DNA of 64,000 bases. Origin: Pseudomonadota bacterium (lineage in GTDB: Bacteria > Pseudomonadota > Gammaproteobacteria > Steroidobacterales > Woeseiaceae). How positions within the stretch are numbered: the first letter of the stretch is position 1; each line of letters opens with the position of its first letter. Below the pieces are notes generated by a model. The model saw only the letters and a list, made by a program, of their open reading frames with translations. It did not search any database and was not told where the DNA came from. This document shows, one piece after another, positions 46,848 to 56,000 of this stretch. Made by a program: the position numbers and the translations under genes. The DNA lies in assembly GCA_022572185.1 (NCBI GenBank), contig JACZWL010000010.1:1-64000 (forward strand), given 5' to 3'.

Positions 46848-49001
46848 ATGTATCCTGCTAATTCCCGACCGTTCAAGCCGATATTGCTGACAGCGTTTGT
46901 TGCTCTGCTGCTTGCGTGCTCTTCTGGCGACCATGCCGAAAATGCGCTTACCTATCCCCATGCGATGCGCTCGGATCAGGTAGACGACTACTTCGGCGTC
47001 CTGGTTGCGGATCCTTACCGGTGGATGGAGGACATAGAAAGCGAAGCCGTAGGAAAATGGATCAAAGCCGAAAACGAGGTTTCGTTTCCCTATCTGGCTG
47101 CGATACCGGCACGCGAGGCGCTCATCAAGCGATTCCGGGAATTATGGGACTACGAGAAATTCGGTTTGCCGAGGCATGAGGCGGGACGTTACTTTTACTG
47201 GCATAACGATGGCTTACAGGACCAGAGTATCTTGTACGTATCAGACTCGCTGGGAGGAGAAGCTCGAGTACTCATCGATCCGAACGAGTTCAGAGAAGAC
47301 GCGACGAATTCGGTTGGCAGCTACGAGGTCAGCCACGATGGCAGCAAGATTGCCTACAGCGTTTCAGAAGGCGGCAGCGACTGGAAAGACTGGCGGGTTC
47401 GCAATGTGGAAAGCGGCGAGGACTATCCGGACGTCATTACAGGCACCAAGTTCACGCCAGTCTCCTGGTCGATCGACGACAAGGGGTATTACTACAGCCG
47501 TTACCCGATGGTCGAGAACGCTGCGGCCGACGACAATCAGCAGGTTGCCATTTATTACCACAGGCTCGGTGAATCGCAGGACGAAGATGAGCTGATTTAC
47601 GAGATTACGGATCACGCAACGAGGAATCCGTATGGCACTGTCACAGACGACGGCAGATTTCTCGTTATACACGTGTCCGACGGATTCGACTCGAACGGTA
47701 TCTATTATATGCCGCTCGACGATCAGGAGCGGACAGTAAGCAGGCTGTTCGACGAGTGGGACGCCATTTACAGCATTGTTGATACCGATGGCGATACGTT
47801 TTATGTGCATACCAACAAGAACACGCCGCACTGGCAACTTGTTGCGGTCGATATCACCAGGAACAACATAGATGCGTGGCAGGTTCTGATACCACCGATC
47901 GATTCCGTGCTCGATACAGTAAGTTCGGTAGGTGAGCGTTTCTTCGCTCATTACCTGAATGATGCCACTTCGAAAATCGAGAGATACACGCGTGATGGCG
48001 ATTACCTTGGGGAAGTGATACTGCCGGGGCTTGGCACGGTGTCCGGTTTCTCCGGCGAGCGGCAAGATGACGAGACATTCTTCTCTTTTTCATCATATGT
48101 ATCGCCGCCACGCATTTTTCGGTATTCGCTCAAGGACGATACGAGCGAGATTTACAAGGTCGCCGAAATCGCTGCCGATGTGGATGCGTATGAAACCACG
48201 CAGGTCTTCTACAGCAGTAAGGATGGCACGCTGGTGCCGATGTTCATCACTCACCGCAAAGACATAGTGCTGGACGGGACAAATCCAACGCTGCTTTACG
48301 GTTACGGTGGGTTCAATGTCTCGCAGACGCCGCGTTACAGCACGAAGTTTATGGTCTGGCTGGAAACGGGCGGTGTCGTCGCGGTCGCAAACCTTCGTGG
48401 CGGAGGCGAGTACGGCGAAACCTGGCACAAAGCGGGAACAAGGGAACACAAGCAAAACGTATTCGACGATTTCATAGCAGCCGCTGAATGGTTGATCGAA
48501 AATAAATACACGTCGAAATCGAAACTGGCAATCAATGGCGGCAGTAACGGTGGATTGCTGGTGGGCGCGTCAATGACGCAACGACCCGACCTATTTGCCG
48601 CCGCAATATCAAATGTTGGGGTGCTCGACATGTTGCGTTATCACACGACAAGTGCGAACGCCCGAGCCTGGTCCAGCGACTATGGCTTGAGCGAGAACGA
48701 ATCGGATTTCAGGGCCCAGTTCGCCTACTCGCCGTTGCACAATGTCGAGAAAGGGGCTTGTTATCCGCCCACGCTGATTACGACGGGCGATCGGGACAAT
48801 CGCGTGATGCCGTGGCACAGCTTCAAATTCGCGGCCGAAATGCAGCAGGCCCAGGGTTGCACCAACCCGATTCTCATTCGCATCGAGACCAGGGCGGGAC
48901 ATGGTTCCGGGAAACCCACCTGGATGCGCATCGAGCAAGCTGCGGATGAATGGGCGTTCCTCGTCGAGCAACTGGATATCGAGCTACCCGATTTCGACTG
49001 A
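46848..49001 (+). CDS. Prolyl oligopeptidase family serine peptidase (S9A), lipoprotein
   Basis: The 717-residue protein has a lipobox-like signal (FVALLLACSSGD), a seven-bladed beta-propeller (about residues 60-430) and an alpha/beta hydrolase domain. The catalytic Ser is in NGGSNGGLLVG (about residue 565), the Asp in TGDRDNRVMP and the His in RAGHGSGKP. Members cut short peptides after Pro. The GGAGG ribosome site at 46837-46841 supports the ATG at 46848. Lipid anchoring suggests action in the periplasm or on the cell surface. Confidence 0.93.
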   Translation: MYPANSRPFKPILLTAFVALLLACSSGDHAENALTYPHAMRSDQVDDYFGVLVADPYRWMEDIESEAVGKWIKAENEVSFPYLAAIPAREALIKRFRELWDYEKFGLPRHEAGRYFYWHNDGLQDQSILYVSDSLGGEARVLIDPNEFREDATNSVGSYEVSHDGSKIAYSVSEGGSDWKDWRVRNVESGEDYPDVITGTKFTPVSWSIDDKGYYYSRYPMVENAAADDNQQVAIYYHRLGESQDEDELIYEITDHATRNPYGTVTDDGRFLVIHVSDGFDSNGIYYMPLDDQERTVSRLFDEWDAIYSIVDTDGDTFYVHTNKNTPHWQLVAVDITRNNIDAWQVLIPPIDSVLDTVSSVGERFFAHYLNDATSKIERYTRDGDYLGEVILPGLGTVSGFSGERQDDETFFSFSSYVSPPRIFRYSLKDDTSEIYKVAEIAADVDAYETTQVFYSSKDGTLVPMFITHRKDIVLDGTNPTLLYGYGGFNVSQTPRYSTKFMVWLETGGVVAVANLRGGGEYGETWHKAGTREHKQNVFDDFIAAAEWLIENKYTSKSKLAINGGSNGGLLVGASMTQRPDLFAAAISNVGVLDMLRYHTTSANARAWSSDYGLSENESDFRAQFAYSPLHNVEKGACYPPTLITTGDRDNRVMPWHSFKFAAEMQQAQGCTNPILIRIETRAGHGSGKPTWMRIEQAADEWAFLVEQLDIELPDFD

Positions 49002-49025
49002 CGAAACCGTGTCCATAAAGCGGCG

Positions 49026-51845
49026 CTATTCTCGATTTAAGACGTGTTTGAGTTCGACCAGCGCGTTCTGCCAGCGATCGTCGGACAATCGATAATATTC
49101 TTCCCAGTCTTCGCTCGCAGGAATGCCTGCAACGCTGATCGTCATCAGTGTTTTCTCGTCACGCTCGCGCAGGAAGAAGTCCACAGTGATCGGTCCGCTT
49201 GGCAATGGATCTTCGCCTTCGCGCGGCGCGATGACGAGGCGCATGCGTCGCGGCGGCATGAAAACATCGATGCGACCTGCCGATTCGGATCCGTCGCGAA
49301 GCGACAACGAAAATGGTCGACCGATCTGCGGCGTGAATTCGCCATCAAGCGCCAGCCATTTCTTCAGGTATTCGATGTCGGTGATCGCCGTCCACACGTC
49401 GTTGATTTTGCCAGCCACCTCGAGCTCGGCCCTGTGACTGCGCGTTATGCTTTCCGGTTGAGGCGCTGCTTTGGCCTTCGGCGGTTCCTCCTTCTTGGCA
49501 GCCGGCGCCACTTCCTCGCGCGTATCCGGATAGGAAATAACATGGAGATCGCGCTGCGGGAAAGGAATCGTAACGTTCGCGTCTCTGAACGCCTGATCGA
49601 TCGAGAAATTCAGGTCGCTTGTCACCTGGAATCGTCGTTCGATTCTCTGGATCCGGACGCGAAGTTCGAAATCCAGTGAGCTGTCGCCGAAGCCCATAAA
49701 CAATGCGCGTGGTTCGGGTGCGCGGCCGTCCGTGATGACTTCGGGGTGGGCGAGTGCGATCGTCTCGAGTATTTCGCGGACTTTTTCAATATCGGATCCA
49801 TATGCGACGCCGACGTTGACCCTCAGCCGTCCATAGGTATCGCGCAATACCCAGTTTGTTACGCGCCCGGAAACCAGTTCGGAATTCGGCACAAGCACGT
49901 TTTGGTTATCGAGTGTCTCGATTTCTGTCGCACGTATTCGGATGCTGCGGACGAATCCCTCCACTTCGCCGACCGTCACGAAGTCACCGGCGCGTATCGG
50001 ACGCTCAAACAGCAAGATAAGTCCCGAAACGAAGTTATTCGCTATCTCCTGCATGCCGAAGCCTATCCCCACGGCGAGGGCGGCACTGATGAAAGCGATG
50101 CCAGTGAGATCCACGCCCGCCATGCTGAGGCCGATTATGACGGCGAAAATGAATCCGACGTAACCAAAGAGGGTCATTAATGCGTCACGGGCGCCGCGTT
50201 CCAAAACGATGTGCCGCAGCCAGCGGCGGTTGATCCATCCCTTGATCCAGCCGATCGCGACCATGAAAAACGCGAACACGAGGATGCCGCCGATAATATC
50301 CATTGGCACGAGGCGAATACTGCCAACGACGCCGCCCATTACGATGAGATCGAAAAGACGATTGAGCGTCGTGCCGGACTCGTCCCAGACATAGATCACA
50401 TAGACAACGAAACTCAGCCAGAGTACGAGATCGGCGATCAGCTGCATGAAGCCGAGGCCGGTTTGCGACGCTTTTTCCGTTACGCCCAAATTTGCTCGTA
50501 GCCTGGACGCGCTGGGCGTGTCCTGACGCAACAAGTACTCAAACGCCATCAAAACGAGCCAAAGAAGAATCCAGAGGAGGAACAACGCCAGTGCCGTTCG
50601 TGTGACTCCGTGTATCAGGTATCCGGCAAGATTCTGGTAGCCGAGAAAAAGTGCTCCAACGCCGGCGATCAATGCGAGTGAGCCGAGATAGCGAATGAGC
50701 CGGAAGCGGCCTTGAAGACCCGGTATTCGACCAAGATAAGCAAGCACGGAATACAGGGTCGCGGCAACGACAAAAATCATGGTTGCCCGGCCACTCACAT
50801 TCGGGTCGACCATGCGAATGGTCAACCAGCGTGTACCGAGGACGACGAAACTCGCCACGAGTGCAAGCGCGAGGAATCGCAAGCGCAGACGCAGCGGGCG
50901 GACATGGTCCGGTATCAGTCCCTTGACCTGGGCAGACGGCGACAACGGCCCTGTCGCCCAGTCAATGATTACGCAGGCGACACCATAAAGCAGGATCGCC
51001 ATCGCAATCCGAACCACTGCAAATTCGAACGAAGCGGCCTCAAGCGTCAACATGAGTAAAGCAACAAGTGCCATACCTTCGAGCAGCAGTGGGGAGTATT
51101 GGGCCAGCGGTTTCGGGAACAGGTATTTCATTTGCGGTTCGGCATCACGGCCGCCGCTCGCGAGGAACCAGCGATTGAACCGATGGCGAATGAAGAGACC
51201 GATCGCTGCGGTGAGGCTGCCCACAAGTATCAGCAGCCAGAACAAATTGACCGGTGTCACGTCCTCGATCAGTTCGAGGTCGACCGATTTCCTGAGACGC
51301 GCAGGCCAGGTCAGCAAACGTGACGGCATCTCGCGGATCAATGTAACGATCGATCGGCCCCGGCTTGACAAGTATTGCTGAGAGAGCTCCGACTGCTTGT
51401 TCGTAATTCTATCGAGCAGTGAACTTGCGTAGTCCTTGACGCTGTTGCACTGCGTTTGCCGGGCAATTGTGTCATCGAGAAGCTGCCTGATCTCGTTACG
51501 CTGATCCATAACGGCGGGTGCTACATCGGCATCTACCTCTTTAAGCGGTTCGAAACGTGCTTCAAGTCGTGCGCGCTCTTCGGTTGCTTCCAATTGGCAT
51601 TTTTCAGCCGCGGCATCGACCGCAACCACCCTTGCCCGGGCGGCAGCGAGGAAAGGCGGTTCTACTTGTTCGTCATCGAGGTGACTGGCGAGCTGGTCGA
51701 GTTCGGCACCGACGCTGATGGGATCGAATACATCTACCTCCTGAGCCTGCGCAGGCAGACCGAAGAGGAAAAGGAAGATTGGGAAAATGCAGAGAAAGGA
51801 ACTCCTTGGATCGAGACGTCGGGCCAGTGCTTTCGCCTGTATCAT
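49026..51845 (-). CDS. MscS-family mechanosensitive channel fused to an AHSA1/SRPBCC domain
   Basis: The 939-residue protein has a signal peptide (FLFLFGLPAQAQ), a periplasmic coiled-coil region, about ten membrane helices, and an MscS pore and beta domain (LAVGIGFGMQEIANNF, SGLILLFERPIRAGDFV, ILVPNSELVSGRVTNW-like NVLVPNSELVSGRVTNW). Large MscS relatives (MscK/MscM) gate on tension and release solutes. The last ~140 residues are unusual: after a Pro/Lys-rich linker comes SRAELEVAGKINDVWTAITD, GRPFSLSLRDG and SDDRWQNALVELKHVL, an AHSA1/START-like lipid- or ligand-binding fold on the cytoplasmic side. The start at 51845 (MIQAKALARR) is chosen over 51947. Confidence 0.88.
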   Translation of the reverse strand: MIQAKALARRLDPRSSFLCIFPIFLFLFGLPAQAQEVDVFDPISVGAELDQLASHLDDEQVEPPFLAAARARVVAVDAAAEKCQLEATEERARLEARFEPLKEVDADVAPAVMDQRNEIRQLLDDTIARQTQCNSVKDYASSLLDRITNKQSELSQQYLSSRGRSIVTLIREMPSRLLTWPARLRKSVDLELIEDVTPVNLFWLLILVGSLTAAIGLFIRHRFNRWFLASGGRDAEPQMKYLFPKPLAQYSPLLLEGMALVALLMLTLEAASFEFAVVRIAMAILLYGVACVIIDWATGPLSPSAQVKGLIPDHVRPLRLRLRFLALALVASFVVLGTRWLTIRMVDPNVSGRATMIFVVAATLYSVLAYLGRIPGLQGRFRLIRYLGSLALIAGVGALFLGYQNLAGYLIHGVTRTALALFLLWILLWLVLMAFEYLLRQDTPSASRLRANLGVTEKASQTGLGFMQLIADLVLWLSFVVYVIYVWDESGTTLNRLFDLIVMGGVVGSIRLVPMDIIGGILVFAFFMVAIGWIKGWINRRWLRHIVLERGARDALMTLFGYVGFIFAVIIGLSMAGVDLTGIAFISAALAVGIGFGMQEIANNFVSGLILLFERPIRAGDFVTVGEVEGFVRSIRIRATEIETLDNQNVLVPNSELVSGRVTNWVLRDTYGRLRVNVGVAYGSDIEKVREILETIALAHPEVITDGRAPEPRALFMGFGDSSLDFELRVRIQRIERRFQVTSDLNFSIDQAFRDANVTIPFPQRDLHVISYPDTREEVAPAAKKEEPPKAKAAPQPESITRSHRAELEVAGKINDVWTAITDIEYLKKWLALDGEFTPQIGRPFSLSLRDGSESAGRIDVFMPPRRMRLVIAPREGEDPLPSGPITVDFFLRERDEKTLMTISVAGIPASEDWEEYYRLSDDRWQNALVELKHVLNRE

Positions 51846-51918
51846 CTTTGGAATATTCGTTCCGGAGCCACGCTCGCTGCAGTATACAGCGAAGCGATGA
51901 CGATAAAAAATGGAGGGA

Positions 51919-51944
51919 CGAGGGCATTCATGTGAATGCCCTCG
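51919..51944 (-). terminator. Terminator of the Bax-inhibitor gene
   Basis: Perfect 12-bp arms (CGAGGGCATTCA and its complement) with a 2-nt centre sit 13 bp after the minus-strand stop at 51957. A T-run (TTTTTT) follows on the minus strand about 10 nt later. The very short loop means the hairpin opens at its tip, but a terminator role is likely. Confidence 0.65.
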
Positions 51945-51956
51945 CATCAGATCTTG

Positions 51957-52646
51957 CTAGTGGCGGCTCATAAAGAGGCGCAGGATATACCAGAACATCA
52001 TCGCAATGGAGGCGAACAACTGCATCGATGCTGCGACGTACTTATCCTGGGGATAGTGGTGCAGGATGTTGGAAGTATCGTAGAGAACCGCTGCGCCCGC
52101 AAAGCCGATCATCGCAACCGAAAACCAGGTACCGAGTTCAAACCCGAAAAGCAGACTGCCGCCGATCGCCGCCAAAGCCAGAAAAAACAACCAGACCATC
52201 ATGCCTCGCAGGAACGAGAAGTCCTTTCGCGTAATCATCACGGTCGCAATCAGTCCGACACAGCCCAAAACTGTTACGCCCGCCGCGCTGTCGATTATGC
52301 CGGGTGCCCTGATACTCGCAATGAACAGCATTGGCGCGAATATCAATGACTCCAGTACAATAAATGCCGCGAAAGCCGCGTATTGCGCATTCTTCGATTC
52401 GACACGGTGTGCAACATGCGTTGCACCCCAGCCAGCCAGAATAAATACACCCAGCACCATCCACCAATTGTTGAGCATTGGAATGGCAATGCGTTCCGCT
52501 ATCCCGGACTGGAAGAAGTAGACTTCGATCGCCGCGAACGCGAGAATTGCGCCGACAACGTGGGCATAGCACTTCCAGATAAAGTCGGAGCGATCTTCGA
52601 CGGATGCGTCTGAGACCGGTGCCAGATAATTGACGTTGTCGTTCAT
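51957..52646 (-). CDS. Bax inhibitor-1/YccA family membrane protein
   Basis: The 229-residue protein has seven predicted membrane helices and the family pattern: EVYFFQSGIAERIAIPML, ESLIFAPMLFIAS, AAGVTVLGCVGLIATVMITR, and the final ALFASIAMMFWYILRLF-type segment with the two Asp of the pH-sensitive di-aspartyl latch (YDTSNIL; DKYVAAS). Bacterial members such as YccA modulate FtsH, and BsYetJ is a calcium leak channel; the role here is open. It stands alone with its own terminator. Confidence 0.92.
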   Translation of the reverse strand: MNDNVNYLAPVSDASVEDRSDFIWKCYAHVVGAILAFAAIEVYFFQSGIAERIAIPMLNNWWMVLGVFILAGWGATHVAHRVESKNAQYAAFAAFIVLESLIFAPMLFIASIRAPGIIDSAAGVTVLGCVGLIATVMITRKDFSFLRGMMVWLFFLALAAIGGSLLFGFELGTWFSVAMIGFAGAAVLYDTSNILHHYPQDKYVAASMQLFASIAMMFWYILRLFMSRH

Positions 52647-52792
52647 GCTGCAAACTCCCGCTGAAAATCAAACCACGAATTCTACCACTTTTGACCGCAC
52701 GATTATGGCGCAGTTCACGAACTACATGCGGTAACTATTTGGACAAACAGCGTCTGCGCCGTAGAAACAGGCAAATTACGATTCAGGTCGGA

Positions 52793-53059
52793 CTAACGGA
52801 ACATTGAGGGGTCAATCTCCATCGATACCTCGCTGATCTTGTCGGCAGGGATGCCGACCCGTCTGGCGTGTTCCTGGATCGCTTCAGGATTGGGTGCTTC
52901 GTATTCGCAGTAGACTTTGCCTTCGGCTTCGGACACGTAACTCCGGACCCAGACGACGCCTTCCATGTCATCACAAACCGCGGCCGATAATTTGCCGACT
53001 TCCGCCAGCTGCTCCGGGCTTTCCGGTTTCATGTTTCTTTCGATGATGTAAACAGGCAT
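52793..53059 (-). CDS. DUF4242 family small protein
   Basis: The 88-residue protein reads MPVYIIERNMKPESPEQLAE at the start and WVRSYVSEAEGKVYCEYEAP in the middle, typical of DUF4242, a small ferredoxin-like fold. One family member (SCO4226) binds nickel; whether this one does is unknown. A ribosome site (AAGGAGG) precedes the ATG. It lies 29 bp after the end of the large kinase gene and on the same strand, so the two may be cotranscribed. Confidence 0.85.
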   Translation of the reverse strand: MPVYIIERNMKPESPEQLAEVGKLSAAVCDDMEGVVWVRSYVSEAEGKVYCEYEAPNPEAIQEHARRVGIPADKISEVSMEIDPSMFR

Positions 53060-53088
53060 GCAAGCCTCCTTGGTTGGAATACTCTGTT

Positions 53089-56000
53089 TTAGATTGTGTA
53101 GTCAGATGATTGTAGCTTGCTGGCGAGCGATTCCAGCTCTTTGTCACCGATTTCCCGCCCGATGGCCAGTGCTGCAATGGAGAATGCATCGGCTTTTTGC
53201 TGTTCGCCAGCCTCCCGTGACACTTCGCTCAGGCGTTGCAGCGCCCATCCCTCGCCGGCGCGATCCCCGAATTCACGACGGCGTTCGACGCATTGCTGGT
53301 ACCAGACCCCGGAGCCCGTCAAGTCGCCGGCAATACGGGCGGCGGCACCCAGCGCGGCGAGACTGTCAGCCTCTGCGCTGTCCTGGCCGTATTCGCGGTT
53401 AGTGGCGAGCGCCTCTTCGAGTATTTTGAGCGCCTCGCTTGCGCGGTCCTGTTTGCTCAGGATAGCACCCAGGCCATTCAATACGACGCCGAGTTCCTGC
53501 CTGTTTTGATTGCGTCGAAGAAGCGCTGCCGCCATGCTGTACTGCTTCTCGGCTTCGTCAAGCTCTCCGCTTTGCCACGCGAGGACCGCAAGGCTGTTGC
53601 GAATGCGCGCTTCTGTCTCCGGGTCCTCCAGCTCGGTCGCAAGCGATAGCGCCCGACGGTAGAACCAATGTGCCTCGGATCGGTCCGTAGTTCGATGCAG
53701 GCCTGCCAGGTGTTCAAGTGCGTCCATTGTGCCCGGACGATCGCCCAGCCGCTCCTGCATTTCGGCCACTTGACGCCAGCTTACCTCAGCCTCGACACGG
53801 CCCGCACGCTGCTGTGCATTTGCCAGTTGTGTCAATGCCGACGCCAACGCCTCTTCAATACCGATGCGCCGCAGTACGCTGACCGCTTCCTCGAAACTGG
53901 GCATAGCCTCATCTGGTCTGCCGCAAGTCACGAGTGCTTCGGCCAATAGCACCAGGGACTGTGCCAGTTGATCGGCGCGGTTCGCACGCCGCGCCAGATC
54001 AACGGATTCCTGGTACGCCGCCAGACCGGCATCCAGCTCGCCCTGCTCAAGGTAAATGGCCGCCAGGCCGAGCGTGCAGAACGCTTCGCGAGCGGGTATT
54101 CGTGCCTCGTGGGCGCGCCGGCCTCCTTCTTTGAATGCTGCAATGGCGTCGTCCGTCTGCCCCATCGCACGAAACAGGTGACCCCTGTAGTTATATGCGT
54201 ATAGCGCATCGACCGGGTTGCCGGTTTCATTCGCCAGTTGCAGAGCTTCGTCACCGATCGTCATTGCACGATCCCACTCGTCCTGCCGTCGAAGAGCACG
54301 GCCAAGGTTGCAGAGATCGGCGATCAGGCGACTTTTATCGGCGTGCTCGCGCGTTTGCTCGACGGCCTGCTCAAGCCATGGCACCGCCTCATCATAATTA
54401 CCCTGGCGCCAGAGTGTGTGGCCGAGGCTTCGCAGCACTTTCCCCCGCAGTTCCGAGTCCTCGAGCTGCCCCGCGATCTCAAGCGCCTGATCGAAAGGTG
54501 GCCTTGCTTCAGAAAAGCGGGCCAGAAGCGTGTACAGGTCCCCCTGGCGCACGCAAACTTCACCGCGTTCCTTCGTTGCCACATCAGTCGGCAAAAGGTC
54601 TGTCAGGTCATCGATGATGGCCTGTTGTTCGTCGCGGCGGCCCAGTTTCTCAAGATGACGCTCCAGATCGAGCAGCAACTGAATGAGTAGCGACGATCGC
54701 TCCGCAGGGTTCTTGTTACTACATTCGATCCAGCCGCGCGTCCGACTCAGCATCTCTACGGTTTCCGGCAGGCGCCACAGGCCTTCGGCACTTTTCGCCG
54801 CCGCCAGTCCGTAGTGAATCGCCTTGTCCCACTCTTCTGCCGCTGCAAAGTGGGTCGCCAACCGTGCCGCCTGTTCTTCCGGATTTTCGGCGTACAGATT
54901 CTCAATGGCCTCGCCGACCAACGCATGCCGCTCTTTTCTTTGCCGCTCCAGCAAACTCTCGTAGGCAACGTCGCGCGTTAGTGCGTGCTTGAAACGGTAG
55001 GTGGGCTCCGGCACGAGCCCGGTTCGTTGAATCAGCCCGGCAGACCGAAGTGTCTCCAACGCCCCTTCGACTCGTGAGCGTGAAGGAACGACGCGGCTCA
55101 GGAGTTCCAGGCCGAACTGCAGTCCAATAACGGCAGCAGTGCGCAGCACTTCTCTGGCCTCCGGATCGAGCCGGTCGAGCCGGCTCTTCAACACGGCCTG
55201 GACCGTGTCGGGAATCTGCAAACGGTCAATCGTACCAGTGAGATGCGCTTCGCCGTCCTCAATGACAAGCGTTCCGGATTCGAGCAAGGTTCGGCACAGT
55301 TCTTCTATGAAAAACGGGTTGCCCCCCGTTTTCTCAGCAATGCGATCAGACAATTCTGCCGGAATCTTTGCGCCGTCAAACGATGCGCGCAACATCTCGG
55401 CTGCCGGGCCGCCAGCCAGTGGCGAGAGCTCGAGATGCACGTCGCCGGTCGGCAGCGGGCTCGCGCCAGCTTGTACGGGCCTCGATGCCACGATCACCAG
55501 CAGGGGGTAAGCCGACACCATTTCCTGCAATTGAAAAAGCACTTCCTTGGAGCCTTCGTCTGCCCAATGCCAGTCTTCGAGTAGCATTACCAGGGGCTGC
55601 CCGGCTGCACCGAGCGTAAAAACAGAGATCAGCGCCTCACCTAAAGCGGTTTGCAGGTCCTCACCTTCCAAATAGGAAGGGAGCGCGTACTGTTCACTTT
55701 CGATCGACAGTACATGGAGTATGACGGGAAGATAGGCCTCGAGCTGTGGCGCCAGGTCCCGCGTTTTTGTGACGACCTCGTCGTGAGCGTTGTCGGGAAG
55801 CACTTTCGGCATGCCGAGCATGTCTTTCACGCTTTCGATGAATGGCAGCAGCGGCGTCAGGCTGCCGCGTTCCCGGCAACGGCCCACTGTGGAACGAACG
55901 TTGTGATCCTTGAGTGACTTCCAGAATTCGAACAGCAAGCGACTCTTGCCGACGCCGACGTCACCGACAACGGTCACGAAACGTCCCATCCCTGACTGAG

